The notes: generated by a model from the sequence alone, not told the origin. Shown: positions 35,068 through 45,898, counted from the stretch's first letter. The stretch: DNA of 64,000 nt from an uncultured Roseburia sp. (GCA_945787015.1 CALZGM010000005.1:81431-145430); one strand, 5' to 3'. Program-made: numbers and translations.

Positions 35068-35129
35068 AGAGCGGAGATGATTTTATTGTGGTCGGAGGGG
35101 CGGCCACAAAATTTATTCTGCTCTTTTTT
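35068..35129 (+). terminator. Leader terminator before glpK (probable attenuator)
   Basis: A long imperfect hairpin (AGAGC at 35068 pairs with GCTCT at 35120-35124; inner arms around GTGGTC and GGCCAC) is followed by T5, only 19 bp before the glpK start. Being downstream of a promoter, it may work as an attenuator like the GlpP-controlled leaders of Bacillus. It could also simply end mtnN transcripts. Confidence 0.7.
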
Positions 35130-35145
35130 AATTCACAGGAGGTAA

Positions 35146-36660
<1,515 letters not shown>

Positions 36661-36679
36661 AGTTTGAAGGAAGAAATAT

Positions 36680-37480
36680 ATGTATCGTTGTCCAACGTTT
36701 CAATTATATGATTATAAGAATACAAAGTGCAATTTCCATACACATACAACACGATGTAAACATGCCATAGGGACAGAGCGTGAATATATTGAAAAGGCAA
36801 TCGAAGCAGGGTATCAGGTATTAGGTTTTTCGGACCATTCCCCATATCTCTTTGAGGAGGGGCATGTGCCGCATAACCGTATGGAGATAGGTGAACTGGA
36901 AGGGTATATAAAAGCAGTTGAAAATTTAAAGCAGGAATATAAAAAAGAAATTCAGATTTTTACAGGCTTGGAGTTGGAGTACCTTCCAAAGTTTTTTGAG
37001 AAAACATTTCGTGAAATACGCAAATATCCGTTGGACTATCTGATTCTGGGACAGCACTATTTTGATGAGGAGTGCCCAGAGGATGGAACCGGGCATGAAT
37101 GGAAGGACGAAGAGCGTTTGAAAACCTATATAGATAGGGTGATAGAGGCAATTGATACAGGGTACTTTTTGTATGTTGCACATCCGGATATGATTAACTA
37201 TGCTGGTGATGAGGCAATCTATAATAAATATATGAAAAGACTTACGATAGAGTTAAAAAAACATAACATGCCGATTGAAATCAATGTAAATGGGTGCCGT
37301 GAAAGAAGAATTTATCCAAATAAGCGTTTTATCGAACTTGGAATAGAAAACGGAAATGATTTTATTATCGGAGTGGATGCGCATACGCCACAAGACCTTA
37401 CAGATGGGAATACCTATCAGGAATGTTTGGATTTGGCGCCGGGAGCAATCATGTGGACCGGAGAAAGGCAGATAAAATGA
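36680..37480 (+). CDS. PHP-domain phosphatase, histidinol-phosphatase-like
   Basis: 266 aa PHP-family metal-dependent phosphoesterase. Metal ligands in NFHTHTTRCKHA (about 19-30), GFSDHSP (about 55), GLELEY (about 97), GQHYFDE and AHPDMINY (about 172), and IGVDAHTPQDL near the end. HisK-type histidinol phosphatase is the closest named function, but no his genes are nearby. It ends in an ATGA overlap with the next gene. Confidence 0.87.
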   Translation: MYRCPTFQLYDYKNTKCNFHTHTTRCKHAIGTEREYIEKAIEAGYQVLGFSDHSPYLFEEGHVPHNRMEIGELEGYIKAVENLKQEYKKEIQIFTGLELEYLPKFFEKTFREIRKYPLDYLILGQHYFDEECPEDGTGHEWKDEERLKTYIDRVIEAIDTGYFLYVAHPDMINYAGDEAIYNKYMKRLTIELKKHNMPIEINVNGCRERRIYPNKRFIELGIENGNDFIIGVDAHTPQDLTDGNTYQECLDLAPGAIMWTGERQIK

Positions 37481-38145
37481 AAAAATGCGGAAGAAAAATA
37501 CTGCTTGCGCTATTCGTTTTAGCTGTGCTTGGTCTGATAGGAATAATGATTTATGAAACCCGTATGTTTCAAATCACTTCCTCCAAACGCTTGCAGGATT
37601 TATATGGAAAACAAATTGAAACCTATGTTAGTAACAGTGATGCCGATGGCGATGGAATCGATGACCGGTCAGATATTTTGGAAAGTGCCATCAAGTATAT
37701 TGAGACAAAACCAAAATACAAGAGCAAGTATTATATTTCCGGTTATCCGAATGATGGCTATGGAGTTTGTACAGATGTTGTTGCAAATGCTCTGTTGGGA
37801 GCAGGATATGATTTAATGACACTTGTGGCTGATGATATTGCGACGAATCCAAATGACTATGACATATTGGAACCGGATAGAAACATTGATTTTAGAAGAG
37901 TAAAAAACTTAAAGGTGTTTTTTAGAAATCATGCAATTTCTTTGACACTGGATGTGAATGATATCGAAGAATGGCTGGGAGGAGATATTGTTATTTTTAA
38001 ACAGCATATCGGAATTGTTTCTGACAGAAGAAATAAAAATGGCATTCCATACGTGATTCATCATAATGACCCGATGCAGAAAAGCTATGAAGAGGATATC
38101 CTTGAAAAGCGTTCGGATATTGTAGGACACTATCGAATCTGGTGA
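37477..38145 (+). CDS. DUF1287-family membrane-anchored protein
   Basis: 222 aa from the ATG at 37477, coupled by ATGA to the upstream stop; the frame extends to 37423. One N-terminal membrane anchor (about 8-27). The domain (about 50-220) has the DUF1287 hallmarks SGYPNDGYGVCTDVVANAL, DLNIDFRRV-like NIDFRRVKN, GGDIVIF, HIGIVSD and VIHHN. The conserved Cys and His residues suggest a papain/NlpC-like fold, so a cell-wall role is possible. Function not established. Confidence 0.8.
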   Translation: MKKCGRKILLALFVLAVLGLIGIMIYETRMFQITSSKRLQDLYGKQIETYVSNSDADGDGIDDRSDILESAIKYIETKPKYKSKYYISGYPNDGYGVCTDVVANALLGAGYDLMTLVADDIATNPNDYDILEPDRNIDFRRVKNLKVFFRNHAISLTLDVNDIEEWLGGDIVIFKQHIGIVSDRRNKNGIPYVIHHNDPMQKSYEEDILEKRSDIVGHYRIW

Positions 38146-38254
38146 AATAAGAAAAGTTTAAGAATTTTGGACTATGCTTCTTTAAAAGAAAGGATTATTA
38201 TCAATAAGTGACAGCAAAAGAAAAGTTTGGCTTGGAAAATAAGGAGCAGAACAA

Positions 38255-39712
38255 ATGAAACGATTTGATGATGAACTGGAAATGGATGAAAAAACAAACT
38301 CTGCTACAGCACGAAAAGAGTATGTGAAATATGGAGTAATGGTAATATTGATTCTGGCGCTGGCGGTTGCATTAGTATTTTTACTTCGCCCCAAAAAAGA
38401 AGAAACACTGGGGACAGGACCGGATAAACAGACAGAAGCACCGGAAACAACCACAAATATGGAAAATCAGCAGACGGAAAACTTGGAAACGGAAACAGAA
38501 GAACCGGTACAGATTCTAACTGCCGGAACCATCCCGGAAACGAGTGAACAGACGATTGGAATTGATGTGGCAAAGTATCAGGGTGTTATTGACTGGAAAA
38601 AAGTAGCCGCCCAGGGAATCGAATTTGCTATGATAAGAGTGGGCTACCGGTCACTGGAACTTGGAACAATGCATGAAGATGAGATGGCCAGATATAATCT
38701 GCAGGAGGCTTGTAAGTATGGTATCAAGCTGGGAGCTTATTATTTCTCCTCCGCTGTTACAAAAGAGGAAGCAGAAGAAGAGGCAGACTGGGTGGCAGAA
38801 CTGATTTCACAGTATCCGATTACGTACCCGGTTGCTTATGACTGCGAAGGATTTGATAATGAGAAAAATCGCCACTTCGGTCTTACAAAAGAGGAACGCT
38901 CTGACATAGCAAAGGCTTTTATGGACCGAATCTACGAACATGGCTATACACCGATGCTATATGCAGCAAAAAATGAACTGGCGAATGACACAAAATGGGA
39001 AACCGCAGATTTGGAGAAACACTACAGGGTATGGGTGTCACATTATAATACAATAGCAGAGACGGATTATGCAGGTGCCTATGCGATGTGGCAGTACACG
39101 AATCAGGGAACCGTGGATGGAATTAGCGGAAATGTGGATTTGAATATAGCCTATTTTGGCTATGAAGGAACTGAGGCGCCCCACAGCAGTATCTTGCCGG
39201 AACAGGTGACAGCAAATGTAGAAGCGCTGATGAATTTTGAAGAAGTTAATGAGGAAGTTACCGCCAAGAATAAAACGAATTTGCGTGACAAGCCAAGCCA
39301 GGGGGACGACAGTACGGTTGTGCTACAGCTAGTGAACGGGGAGACTGCTGTTCGGACAGGAGTCAGCAAAAGCGGCTGGTCGAGAGTCGAGTATAACGGA
39401 GAAACATACTATGCCGTATCTAGCTATCTTACTACAGATTTAAGCGCACCGGCACAGATGGACACTCCGGTGGATGATGATGGAATCAAAACAGAATTTA
39501 CCGCATGTAATGATGTGGTGACAGCAAAAATTGAAGTAAACCTCAGAACATTGCCAAGTGTGACGATGGAGGAATCACAAATAGCAGCGACTCTGTATCA
39601 TGGTGAGACGGTTACCAGAACCGGTATTAATACAGATTACGGCTGGTCAAGAGTCGAATACAATGGACAGACACTATATTGCGTAAGCAGTTATTTGCAA
39701 GCTGCAGAGTAA
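38255..39712 (+). CDS. GH25 lysozyme with membrane anchor and two SH3 domains
   Basis: 485 aa. A short cytoplasmic tail and membrane helix (about 27-46) are followed by a Thr/Glu-rich stalk (about 50-95), a GH25 muramidase domain (about 100-300; GIDVAKYQGVIDW, AMIRVGYR, YPVAYDCEGF with the catalytic acids, MWQYTNQGTVDGI, VDLNIAY) and two bacterial SH3 domains (about 335-395 and 415-485). It cleaves the MurNAc-GlcNAc bond outside the cell. A promoter is not clear in 38146-38254. It ends at a symmetric terminator. Confidence 0.93.
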   Translation: MKRFDDELEMDEKTNSATARKEYVKYGVMVILILALAVALVFLLRPKKEETLGTGPDKQTEAPETTTNMENQQTENLETETEEPVQILTAGTIPETSEQTIGIDVAKYQGVIDWKKVAAQGIEFAMIRVGYRSLELGTMHEDEMARYNLQEACKYGIKLGAYYFSSAVTKEEAEEEADWVAELISQYPITYPVAYDCEGFDNEKNRHFGLTKEERSDIAKAFMDRIYEHGYTPMLYAAKNELANDTKWETADLEKHYRVWVSHYNTIAETDYAGAYAMWQYTNQGTVDGISGNVDLNIAYFGYEGTEAPHSSILPEQVTANVEALMNFEEVNEEVTAKNKTNLRDKPSQGDDSTVVLQLVNGETAVRTGVSKSGWSRVEYNGETYYAVSSYLTTDLSAPAQMDTPVDDDGIKTEFTACNDVVTAKIEVNLRTLPSVTMEESQIAATLYHGETVTRTGINTDYGWSRVEYNGQTLYCVSSYLQAAE

Positions 39713-39716
39713 CAAA

Positions 39717-39775
39717 AGAAAAAGCGTATCGGGAGAATTCAAAAAGAAATTTCCACGATGCGCTTTTTCTTTATC
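39717..39775. terminator. Bidirectional terminator of lysozyme gene and small minus-strand gene
   Basis: A 15-bp stem (39717-39731 with 39756-39770, one G-U pair) contains A5 in the left and T5 in the right arm, so it can work for both strands. Confidence 0.85.
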
Positions 39776-39810
39776 TTCATATTCTGTTGTCTTTTCATGG
39801 GCTTCACTGA

Positions 39811-39912
39811 TTAGTCGATGAATGGAAGAAAGTCGTTACCACTTACCATTGCTAAACCCATTGCGATAGACTCCATATTGTTTTCAAAATATTTTTTAAC
39901 CTTATTCAACAT
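39811..39912 (-). CDS. Small 33-residue peptide gene, unknown
   Basis: A minus-strand ORF of 33 codons starts at ATG 39912, with a perfect AAGGAGG ribosome site 8 nt upstream, and stops at TAA 39811, about 36 bp before a bidirectional terminator. The peptide begins MLNKVKKYFENN and ends NDFLPFID: a basic amphipathic start, then a Met/Gly-rich hydrophobic stretch (IAMGLAMVSG). No Cys and no leader-cleavage motif is evident. The promoter is uncertain; TTGTCA-16-TACATA is a weak candidate on this strand. It is divergent from an AraC regulator. Signalling peptide, small membrane protein or toxin are possibilities. Confidence 0.55.
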   Translation of the reverse strand: MLNKVKKYFENNMESIAMGLAMVSGNDFLPFID

Positions 39913-40053
39913 AATTAGTTCCTCCTTAAAATTGGTTTTTATTGTTTTTATGTATCAGAAGCTTCCCTCCTGACAAGTGTTATAATACAAGGACTCAAGG
40001 AAAAATATTAGATGTATTATTAACGAAAAATCAGGCAATATTGACTTTATAAA

Positions 40054-40082
40054 TTGAAAATAAACAGAATATAAATTATAAT
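40054..40082 (+). promoter_or_regulatory. Promoter of AraC regulator gene
   Basis: TTGAAA (40054-40059), 17-bp spacer, TATAAT (40077-40082). Confidence 0.85.
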
Positions 40083-40110
40083 GAAACTGTAGTTTATAGA
40101 TAGGAAAGAA

Positions 40111-40134
40111 ATGGAATACGTGTTTTATGATTGA
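40111..40134 (+). other. Possible 7-codon leader ORF overlapping the AraC start
   Basis: ATG at 40111 after AGGAAAGA encodes 7 residues and ends at TGA 40132-40134, overlapping the AraC start ATG at 40127. The AraC gene itself has no well-spaced ribosome site, so translational coupling to this leader is plausible. Confidence 0.4.
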
Positions 40135-40987
40135 TTTAGAAAAGAATTTTGAAAATGTACAATTGGAAGAAGACAGAGGATTTGATATCCGCTTTGTTAC
40201 CATGCAGCATAACTCCCCCTGCCACTGGCATAGGGAAATGGAAATTTTATATATCTTAAACGGACACGCCACAGTGAACATGGATGGTGAACGCTATGAG
40301 GTAAACCCCTTAGAGGCCATAGTCGTTGATTATACCAAAGCCCATGGGGTGCTTTACGCCCTTCCGCAGACTATGGGGATTTGTATTCATGTTTCCAGAA
40401 GTCTGCTAAATCGCTATCTTTTGAATCAGGAATTGGTTTCTTTTCATTGTATCAGAAAGCATCTGACAGAAGAAACAAAAGAGGCATATAGCAGAATTTG
40501 TGAGACATTAAAGGAGATAACGCTTCTTTACATGAACCAGAAAAAAACTTATCTACTGCGAAATACTTCGCTAATGCTGAATTTACTGGCAGAGCTGGTT
40601 GAATATTTTAGTACACCGGTTACTCCGGTGACCACATATACGCGCCTTACTAATATTGAGAGACTGGAGCAGGTTTGCGATTATGTAGAGCATCACTATC
40701 AGGAGGAAATCGCCTTGCAGGATGCAGCAGATGAGTTAGGACTAAACAGAGAATACTTCTGCCGTTTTTTTAAACAGAATATGGGAATTCCCTTTGTGAA
40801 ATACGTAAATCAGGTGCGCATAAACCATATCTATCAGGATTTACTTCACACGGAAGACAGTATTCAGGAAATTATGGAACGGCACGGGTTCTTTAACCAG
40901 AAGCTTTTTTACCGGATGTTTAAGGAACATTATGGCTGCACGCCGAGAGAGGTCAGAAATTTGGCAAAAAACAATCCGTATGTATAA
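40127..40987 (+). CDS. AraC-family regulator with cupin sensor
   Basis: 286 aa. An N-terminal AraC-type cupin (about 20-100; CHWHREMEILYILNGHATVNMDGERYEV) for ligand sensing, a helical linker, and two C-terminal helix-turn-helix motifs (about 183-283; LQDAADELGLNREYFCRFFKQNMGIPFVKYVNQVRI and FFNQKLFYRMFKEHYGCTPREVR). Members often govern carbohydrate genes, but none is adjacent; the neighbouring small peptide gene and hydrolase are the nearest candidate targets. The start is inferred from the coupled leader ORF. Confidence 0.9.
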   Translation: MIDLEKNFENVQLEEDRGFDIRFVTMQHNSPCHWHREMEILYILNGHATVNMDGERYEVNPLEAIVVDYTKAHGVLYALPQTMGICIHVSRSLLNRYLLNQELVSFHCIRKHLTEETKEAYSRICETLKEITLLYMNQKKTYLLRNTSLMLNLLAELVEYFSTPVTPVTTYTRLTNIERLEQVCDYVEHHYQEEIALQDAADELGLNREYFCRFFKQNMGIPFVKYVNQVRINHIYQDLLHTEDSIQEIMERHGFFNQKLFYRMFKEHYGCTPREVRNLAKNNPYV

Positions 40988-41016
40988 ATTTGGCATTGTT
41001 ACCAACGCATGCCATA

Positions 41017-41045
41017 TTGAAAGTAAGGAAGATGTCTGATAAAAT
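41017..41045 (+). promoter_or_regulatory. Promoter of SleB-type hydrolase gene
   Basis: TTGAAA (41017-41022), 17-bp spacer, TAAAAT (41040-41045). A small dyad TGGCAT-N12-ATGCCA (40991-41014) lies just upstream. Confidence 0.85.
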
Positions 41046-41048
41046 AAA

Positions 41049-41065
41049 TGTAATGATATTGTAAC
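41049..41065 (+). promoter_or_regulatory. Candidate WalR (YycF) box
   Basis: TGTAAT-GATAT-TGTAAC fits the WalR consensus exactly and begins 3 bp after the -10 element, covering the transcription start. It has the same placement class as the box before the NlpC/P60 gene. Confidence 0.6.
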
Positions 41066-41086
41066 AATTTCAAAAGAGGATTATGA

Positions 41087-42241
41087 ATGAAGAAAACATA
41101 TTTAAAGAGAGCGATTGCATCGATATTGCTGCTCTGCTGTTTGTCTCTTACAACTGTTTATGCAGATGTAACACAAGATGACATCAACGATGCAAAAGAG
41201 CAGGTAGACAATTTAGAGGAACAGGTGGAAGACGCTAAGAATACGTTGGATAAGATAAATGATAAAAAAGATGAACTGGAAGGCAATCTAAAAAATCTGA
41301 ATGGAAACCTGCAGGCGCTTGCAGAGGATATGAATGAACTGGAAGCGGATATTGCTGCAAAGCAGGAAGAGATTGCTACAGCGACAACGGAATTAGAAGC
41401 GGCGGAAGCGCGTTCTGCAAAGCAGTATGATGATATGAAGCTTCGGATACAGTATATGTATGAGAACGGAAACATGTCAATGCTTTCCATGCTTGTGGAA
41501 TCAGATTCCATTTCTGACTTCCTGAATCAGGCAGAATATGTGACCAGTATTAATAATTATGACAGAGAGAAACTGGAAGAATATCAGAAACTACAGGAGG
41601 AGATTGAAGAAAAGAAGACGCTGCTTGAGGCAGAGGAAACGGAGCTTTTAGCACTGAAAGAAGAAATGGAGGCTAAGCAGAAGGAAGTAAGTAACCTGAT
41701 TGCAGCAACGGAGAGCAACATTTCTAAAACAAAGACTGAGATTGCCAGTGCGGAGGAGAATAAAAAAGATTTAGAGGAAAAGCTTAAGTATTGGAAGGAA
41801 TATGAAAAGGAACTGGAGGCACAAAAGATAAAGGAAGATCTGGCGCGCTGGGAAGAAATTCAGAACATGGAAAAGGAAGACTGGTCCGGTGTCGAGTATA
41901 TTCCACTGGATGGCGAGGCATATTTACTGGCAGCGATTATTCAGTGTGAGTCAGATGGAGAACCTTATGAAGGGAAAATTGCGGTCGGAAGTGTTGTAAT
42001 GAACCGGGTGCGCCACTCAAAGTTCCCAAATACAATAACCGGAGTGATATACGCGCCAAACCAGTTTGCCCCGGTAGCCAGCGGACGTTTGGCATATCGT
42101 TTAGAGGCAGGCGTGAACGATACATGTAAACGGGCTGCATTAGAAGTGCTAAATGGAAATATTACAAATAACTGCCTGTTTTTCCGGACGGTTGTACCGG
42201 GAATTGAAGGAACGATTATTGGAAATCATATTTTTTACTAA
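41087..42241 (+). CDS. Secreted coiled-coil SleB/Hydrolase_2 cell-wall hydrolase
   Basis: 384 aa. Signal peptide (1-26), long coiled coil (about 27-255), and a C-terminal SleB-like domain (about 280-384; LLAAIIQCESDGEPYEGKIAVGSVVMNRVRH with the likely catalytic Glu, and FPNTITGVIYAPNQFAPV). The coiled-coil block KQYDDMKLRIQYMYENGN with SDFLNQAEYVTS is almost the same as in the M23 peptidase of the ftsEX operon, so FtsX may also control this enzyme. Related SleB domains are lytic transglycosylases of spore cortex; no sporulation gene is next to it. ATG at 41087 chosen for its spacing from AGAGGA. Confidence 0.92.
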   Translation: MKKTYLKRAIASILLLCCLSLTTVYADVTQDDINDAKEQVDNLEEQVEDAKNTLDKINDKKDELEGNLKNLNGNLQALAEDMNELEADIAAKQEEIATATTELEAAEARSAKQYDDMKLRIQYMYENGNMSMLSMLVESDSISDFLNQAEYVTSINNYDREKLEEYQKLQEEIEEKKTLLEAEETELLALKEEMEAKQKEVSNLIAATESNISKTKTEIASAEENKKDLEEKLKYWKEYEKELEAQKIKEDLARWEEIQNMEKEDWSGVEYIPLDGEAYLLAAIIQCESDGEPYEGKIAVGSVVMNRVRHSKFPNTITGVIYAPNQFAPVASGRLAYRLEAGVNDTCKRAALEVLNGNITNNCLFFRTVVPGIEGTIIGNHIFY

Positions 42242-42270
42242 AACTTCATAAATATAGTATAAAAAGTAGA

Positions 42271-42310
42271 AAGACTGTTGAAAATGTTATTTTTTTAACA
42301 GTCTTTTTTG
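42271..42310 (+). terminator. Terminator of SleB-type gene
   Basis: AAGACTGTT (42271-42279) pairs with AACAGTCTT (42297-42305), with A/T pairs further in, and is followed by T5. Confidence 0.9.
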
Positions 42311-42334
42311 CCCTAAAAGACTGATTTTATCAGC

Positions 42335-42349
42335 ATGTAAGCGGTTACA
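42335..42349 (+). promoter_or_regulatory. Candidate cre (CcpA) site upstream of the butyrate operon
   Basis: ATGTAAGCGGTTACA fits the relaxed cre consensus WTGNAANCGNWNNCW at every position. It is part of a wider imperfect dyad from CAGCAT (42331) to ATGCTG (42363-42368). It lies about 40 bp upstream of the -35 hexamer, a location compatible with CcpA activation. Confidence 0.5.
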
Positions 42350-42386
42350 GAAGCGCTACGTGATGCTGAAAAACAGAAGAAATATC

Positions 42387-42415
42387 TTGCAATTATATTA
42401 AAAATATGGTAGCAT
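42387..42415 (+). promoter_or_regulatory. Candidate promoter of the butyrate operon
   Basis: TTGCAA (42387-42392), 17-bp spacer, TAGCAT (42410-42415) with TGG directly before it (extended -10). Confidence 0.6.
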
Positions 42416-42471
42416 GAAGGAGTGCAAAAAAGAAAGAAAACCGTTTGGTTCGAGTTTTTTTTTACTCAAGA

Positions 42472-42489
42472 TTGTTAAAAAATTAACAG
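42472..42489 (+). promoter_or_regulatory. Rex operator
   Basis: TTGTTAA-AAAA-TTAACAG matches the clostridial Rex consensus TTGTTAANNNNTTAACAA in all but the last base. It sits between promoter and thl, so Rex would block elongation or a second promoter when NADH is low. Rex control of butyrate genes is known in Clostridium. Confidence 0.8.
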
Positions 42490-42526
42490 CAGTATCAGCA
42501 GATTTTATGAAAAAGGAGACGAGAAA

Positions 42527-43714
42527 ATGGCACAGAAAGTAGTTTTAGCAGGGGCATGCCGTACCGCTATCGGCAAAATGGGAGGCGCATTAAGCAACAC
42601 TCCGGCAGCAGATTTAGGAGCAATCGTTATTAAGGAAGCAATAAAGCGAGCAGGTGTAAAACCGGAACAGGTAGATGAAGTATTAATGGGATGTGTTATC
42701 CAGGCTGCTCAGGGTCAGAACGTTGCACGTCAGGCTTCTATTAAGGCAGGTTTACCAATCGAAGTACCTGCAGTTACCTTAAACGTTGTATGCGGTTCCG
42801 GCCTTAAATGTGTGAACGAAGCAGCTACCTTAATTATGGCAGGTCAGGCTGATATCGTAGTAGCCGGTGGTATGGAAAACATGTCTATGGCTCCATATGC
42901 CATGACAAAAGCTCGTTTTGGATATCGTATGAACAATGCGACCATCATTGATACCATGGTAAATGATGCATTAACAGATGCATTCAATCATTATCATATG
43001 ATGATTACAGCAGAGAACGTATGTGATAAATATGGTATTACACGTGAGGAATTAGATGAGTTCTCAGCAAACAGCCAGCAGAAATGCGAAAAAGCAATCG
43101 CAGAAGGCAAATTTGCAGATGAAATCGTTCCGGTACCAATCAAAGTAAAGAAAGATATTGTTGATTTCGTAACAGATGAAGGTCCACGTGCCGGCACAAC
43201 CGTAGAATCTCTTGCAAAATTAAAATGTTGCTCAGGCAAGGAAGGCGGACTTATCACAGCTGGTAACGCTTCCGGTATTAATGATGGCGCAGCAGCTATC
43301 GTTGTAATGAGCGAAGAAAAAGCAAAAGAACTTGGTGTTACACCAATGGCTACATGGGTAGCAGGAGCACTCGGCGGTGTTGAGCCTGAAATCATGGGTG
43401 TAGGTCCTGTTGCATCTACAAGAAAAGTTTTTGCAAAAACAGGCTTAACAATTGATGATATTGATTTAGTAGAAGCAAACGAAGCATTTGCAGCTCAGTC
43501 TATCGCTGTTGCTAGAGACTTGAACTTTGATATGTCAAAGGTAAATGTAAACGGTGGTGCAATTGCACTCGGACATCCGGTAGGAGCTTCAGGCTGCCGT
43601 ATTCTTGTTACACTGTTACATGAGATGAAGAGAAGTAGCGCTAAGAGAGGTCTTGCTACACTTTGTATCGGTGGCGGTATGGGTTGCTCTACAATTGTTG
43701 AAAAGTACGAATAA
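42527..43714 (+). CDS. thl: Acetyl-CoA acetyltransferase (thiolase)
   Basis: 395 aa biosynthetic thiolase; condenses two acetyl-CoA to acetoacetyl-CoA, the first step to butyrate. Nucleophilic Cys in [11 protein letters not shown] (about 89), His in [15 protein letters not shown] (about 350) and the second Cys in [13 protein letters not shown] (about 380). First gene of thl-hbd-bcd-etfB-etfA. Codon use (many TTA, GCA, GGT) suggests high expression. AAAGGAGACGAG precedes the ATG. Confidence 0.97.
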   Translation: MAQKVVLAGACRTAIGKMGGALSNTPAADLGAIVIKEAIKRAGVKPEQVDEVLMGCVIQAAQGQNVARQASIKAGLPIEVPAVTLNVVCGSGLKCVNEAATLIMAGQADIVVAGGMENMSMAPYAMTKARFGYRMNNATIIDTMVNDALTDAFNHYHMMITAENVCDKYGITREELDEFSANSQQKCEKAIAEGKFADEIVPVPIKVKKDIVDFVTDEGPRAGTTVESLAKLKCCSGKEGGLITAGNASGINDGAAAIVVMSEEKAKELGVTPMATWVAGALGGVEPEIMGVGPVASTRKVFAKTGLTIDDIDLVEANEAFAAQSIAVARDLNFDMSKVNVNGGAIALGHPVGASGCRILVTLLHEMKRSSAKRGLATLCIGGGMGCSTIVEKYE

Positions 43715-43794
43715 ACCATACATAAAAAGAAAATCATCCGGGAGGCTAATGGCTTCCCGGAATTCATCATACGGAAAACAAGGAGGATATTAAA

Positions 43795-44667
43795 ATGAAA
43801 GTTGGAGTTATTGGCGCAGGAACAATGGGACAGGGAATTGCAAAAGCATTTGCCCAGGTAGAAGGATATGAAGTAGCACTTTGCGATATTAAGCAGGAGT
43901 GGGCAGAAAACGGAAAGGCAAAAATTGAAAAAGGCTATGCCCGTCTTGTAGAAAAAGGAAAAATGACACAGGAAGCAGTAGATGCAATCGTTGCAAAAAT
44001 TACTCCTGGTTTAAAAGAAGATTTGTGTGCAGATTGCGATTTAATCGTAGAAGCTGCATTTGAAAACATGGAGGTTAAGAAAACGACCTTTGCTGAATTA
44101 GACAAATTTGTAAAGCCTGAATGTATTTTCGCATCTAATACTTCAAGCTTATCCATTACAGAAATCGGAAATGGTCTTACCCGTCCAATGATTGGTATGC
44201 ACTTCTTCAATCCGGCTGACCGTATGAAATTAGTCGAAGTAATTGCAGGTGTAAATACTCCGGAAGAAACTGTTGCAACAATCAAGAAGATTTCGGAAGA
44301 AATCGGTAAGACACCGGTACAGGTAAACGAAGCAGCAGGCTTTGTAGTAAACCGTATCTTAATTCCAATGATTAATGAAGCTGCTTTCATTAAGATGGAA
44401 GGTGTTTCTGATATTGCAGGTATTGATGCTGCCATGAAATTAGGCGCAAATCATCCAATGGGACCACTTGAGTTAGGTGACTTCATTGGCTTAGACATCT
44501 GCCTCGCTATCATGGATGTACTTTACAAAGAAACAGGCGACAGCAAATATCGTGCATGTCCGTTAATCCGCAAGATGGTTCGTGGTGGAAACCTCGGAGC
44601 AAAGAGCGGAAGAGGCTTCTATGTATATAATGCAGACCGTACAAAGACACCGGTTGATGCACAGTAA
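43795..44667 (+). CDS. hbd: 3-hydroxybutyryl-CoA dehydrogenase
   Basis: 290 aa, full length. Reduces acetoacetyl-CoA to 3-hydroxybutyryl-CoA. Rossmann motif GVIGAGTMGQGIAKAFAQ (3-20), SNTSSLSITEI, catalytic His in MIGMHFFNPADRMKLVEV, and the C-terminal HPMGPLELGDFIGLD. The preceding 80 bp hold a short CCGGGAGG/CTTCCCGG-type hairpin around 43738-43760 without a T-tract. No crotonase gene lies between thl and hbd or after hbd. Confidence 0.97.
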   Translation: MKVGVIGAGTMGQGIAKAFAQVEGYEVALCDIKQEWAENGKAKIEKGYARLVEKGKMTQEAVDAIVAKITPGLKEDLCADCDLIVEAAFENMEVKKTTFAELDKFVKPECIFASNTSSLSITEIGNGLTRPMIGMHFFNPADRMKLVEVIAGVNTPEETVATIKKISEEIGKTPVQVNEAAGFVVNRILIPMINEAAFIKMEGVSDIAGIDAAMKLGANHPMGPLELGDFIGLDICLAIMDVLYKETGDSKYRACPLIRKMVRGGNLGAKSGRGFYVYNADRTKTPVDAQ

Positions 44668-44697
44668 TGAATAACAAAGAAAGAAGGAGTAAAAATC

Positions 44698-45852
44698 ATG
44701 GATTTTTCTTTAGATAAAAAGCATGAAATGGCCCGTTCTCTTTTCAAAGATTTTGCCGAGAACGAAGTAAAACCTCTTGCACAGGAGGTTGACGAAACAG
44801 AGGAATTCCCTTGGGAAACTGTAAAGAAAATGCAGAAGTTAGGTTTCCTTGGAATTCCGGTTCCGAAGGAATACGGCGGACAGGGTTGTGACCCACTTAC
44901 CTATATCATGTGTGTAGAAGAACTTTCAAAGGTTTGCGGTACAACAGGTGTTATCGTATCTGCACATACTTCTCTTTGTGTAGACCCGATTTTAACCTAT
45001 GGTACCGAAGAACAGAAACAGAAATATGTAAAACCTCTTGCTAGCGGAGAATTACTTGGTGCGTTTGCATTAACAGAACCGGGTGCAGGTACTGATGCAC
45101 AGGGTGCTCAGACAAAGGCTGTTTTAGACGGAGATGAATGGGTATTAAATGGTTCAAAATGCTTTATCACAAACGGTAAAGTAGCTGACGTTTACATCGT
45201 AATCGCTATTACAAGCATTACAGAAGATAAGAAAGGCAGAAAGAAGAAAAACTTCTCTGCATTTATCGTAGAAAAAGGCGCTCCGGGCTTCTCATTTGGT
45301 ACAAAAGAAAAGAAAATGGGTATCCGTGGATCTTCTACATATGAATTGATTTTCGAAGATTGCAGAATCCCGAAGGAAAACTTATTGGGACCGGAAGGAA
45401 AAGGATTCCCAATTGCTATGCATACACTTGATGGTGGACGTATCGGTATTGCAGCACAGGCACTTGGTATTGCAGAAGGTGCATTAGACAGAGCAGTTGC
45501 TTATACAAAAGAAAGAAAACAGTTCGGCCGTTCTATCGCAGCACAGCAGAATACACAGTTCAAGATCGCTGATATGGCAACCAGAATTGAAGCTGCCAAG
45601 TTATTGGTTTATAAAGCTGCTATGGCAAAAGCAACACAGAAGAGCTACTCTGTAGAAGCCGCACAGGCAAAATTATTTGCAGCTGAGACAGCAATGGCTG
45701 TAACAACAGAAGTGGTTCAGTTATTCGGTGGTTACGGATATATTCGTGAATATGATGTAGAGCGTATGATGCGTGATGCGAAGATTACAGAAATCTACGA
45801 AGGAACATCAGAAGTTCAGCGTATGGTTATTTCAGGAGCTGTTCTTAAATAA
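44698..45852 (+). CDS. bcd: Butyryl-CoA dehydrogenase
   Basis: 384 aa acyl-CoA dehydrogenase. FAD-binding and catalytic signatures: [42 protein letters not shown], and [31 protein letters not shown], which holds the catalytic Glu. With EtfAB it forms the electron-bifurcating complex that reduces crotonyl-CoA and ferredoxin with NADH, conserving energy. Starts 30 bp after hbd with AGAAGGAG. Confidence 0.97.
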   Translation: MDFSLDKKHEMARSLFKDFAENEVKPLAQEVDETEEFPWETVKKMQKLGFLGIPVPKEYGGQGCDPLTYIMCVEELSKVCGTTGVIVSAHTSLCVDPILTYGTEEQKQKYVKPLASGELLGAFALTEPGAGTDAQGAQTKAVLDGDEWVLNGSKCFITNGKVADVYIVIAITSITEDKKGRKKKNFSAFIVEKGAPGFSFGTKEKKMGIRGSSTYELIFEDCRIPKENLLGPEGKGFPIAMHTLDGGRIGIAAQALGIAEGALDRAVAYTKERKQFGRSIAAQQNTQFKIADMATRIEAAKLLVYKAAMAKATQKSYSVEAAQAKLFAAETAMAVTTEVVQLFGGYGYIREYDVERMMRDAKITEIYEGTSEVQRMVISGAVLK

Positions 45853-45898
45853 GAGCGATACAATGAAACAAATATAATAATTAAGGAGTGACAATACC

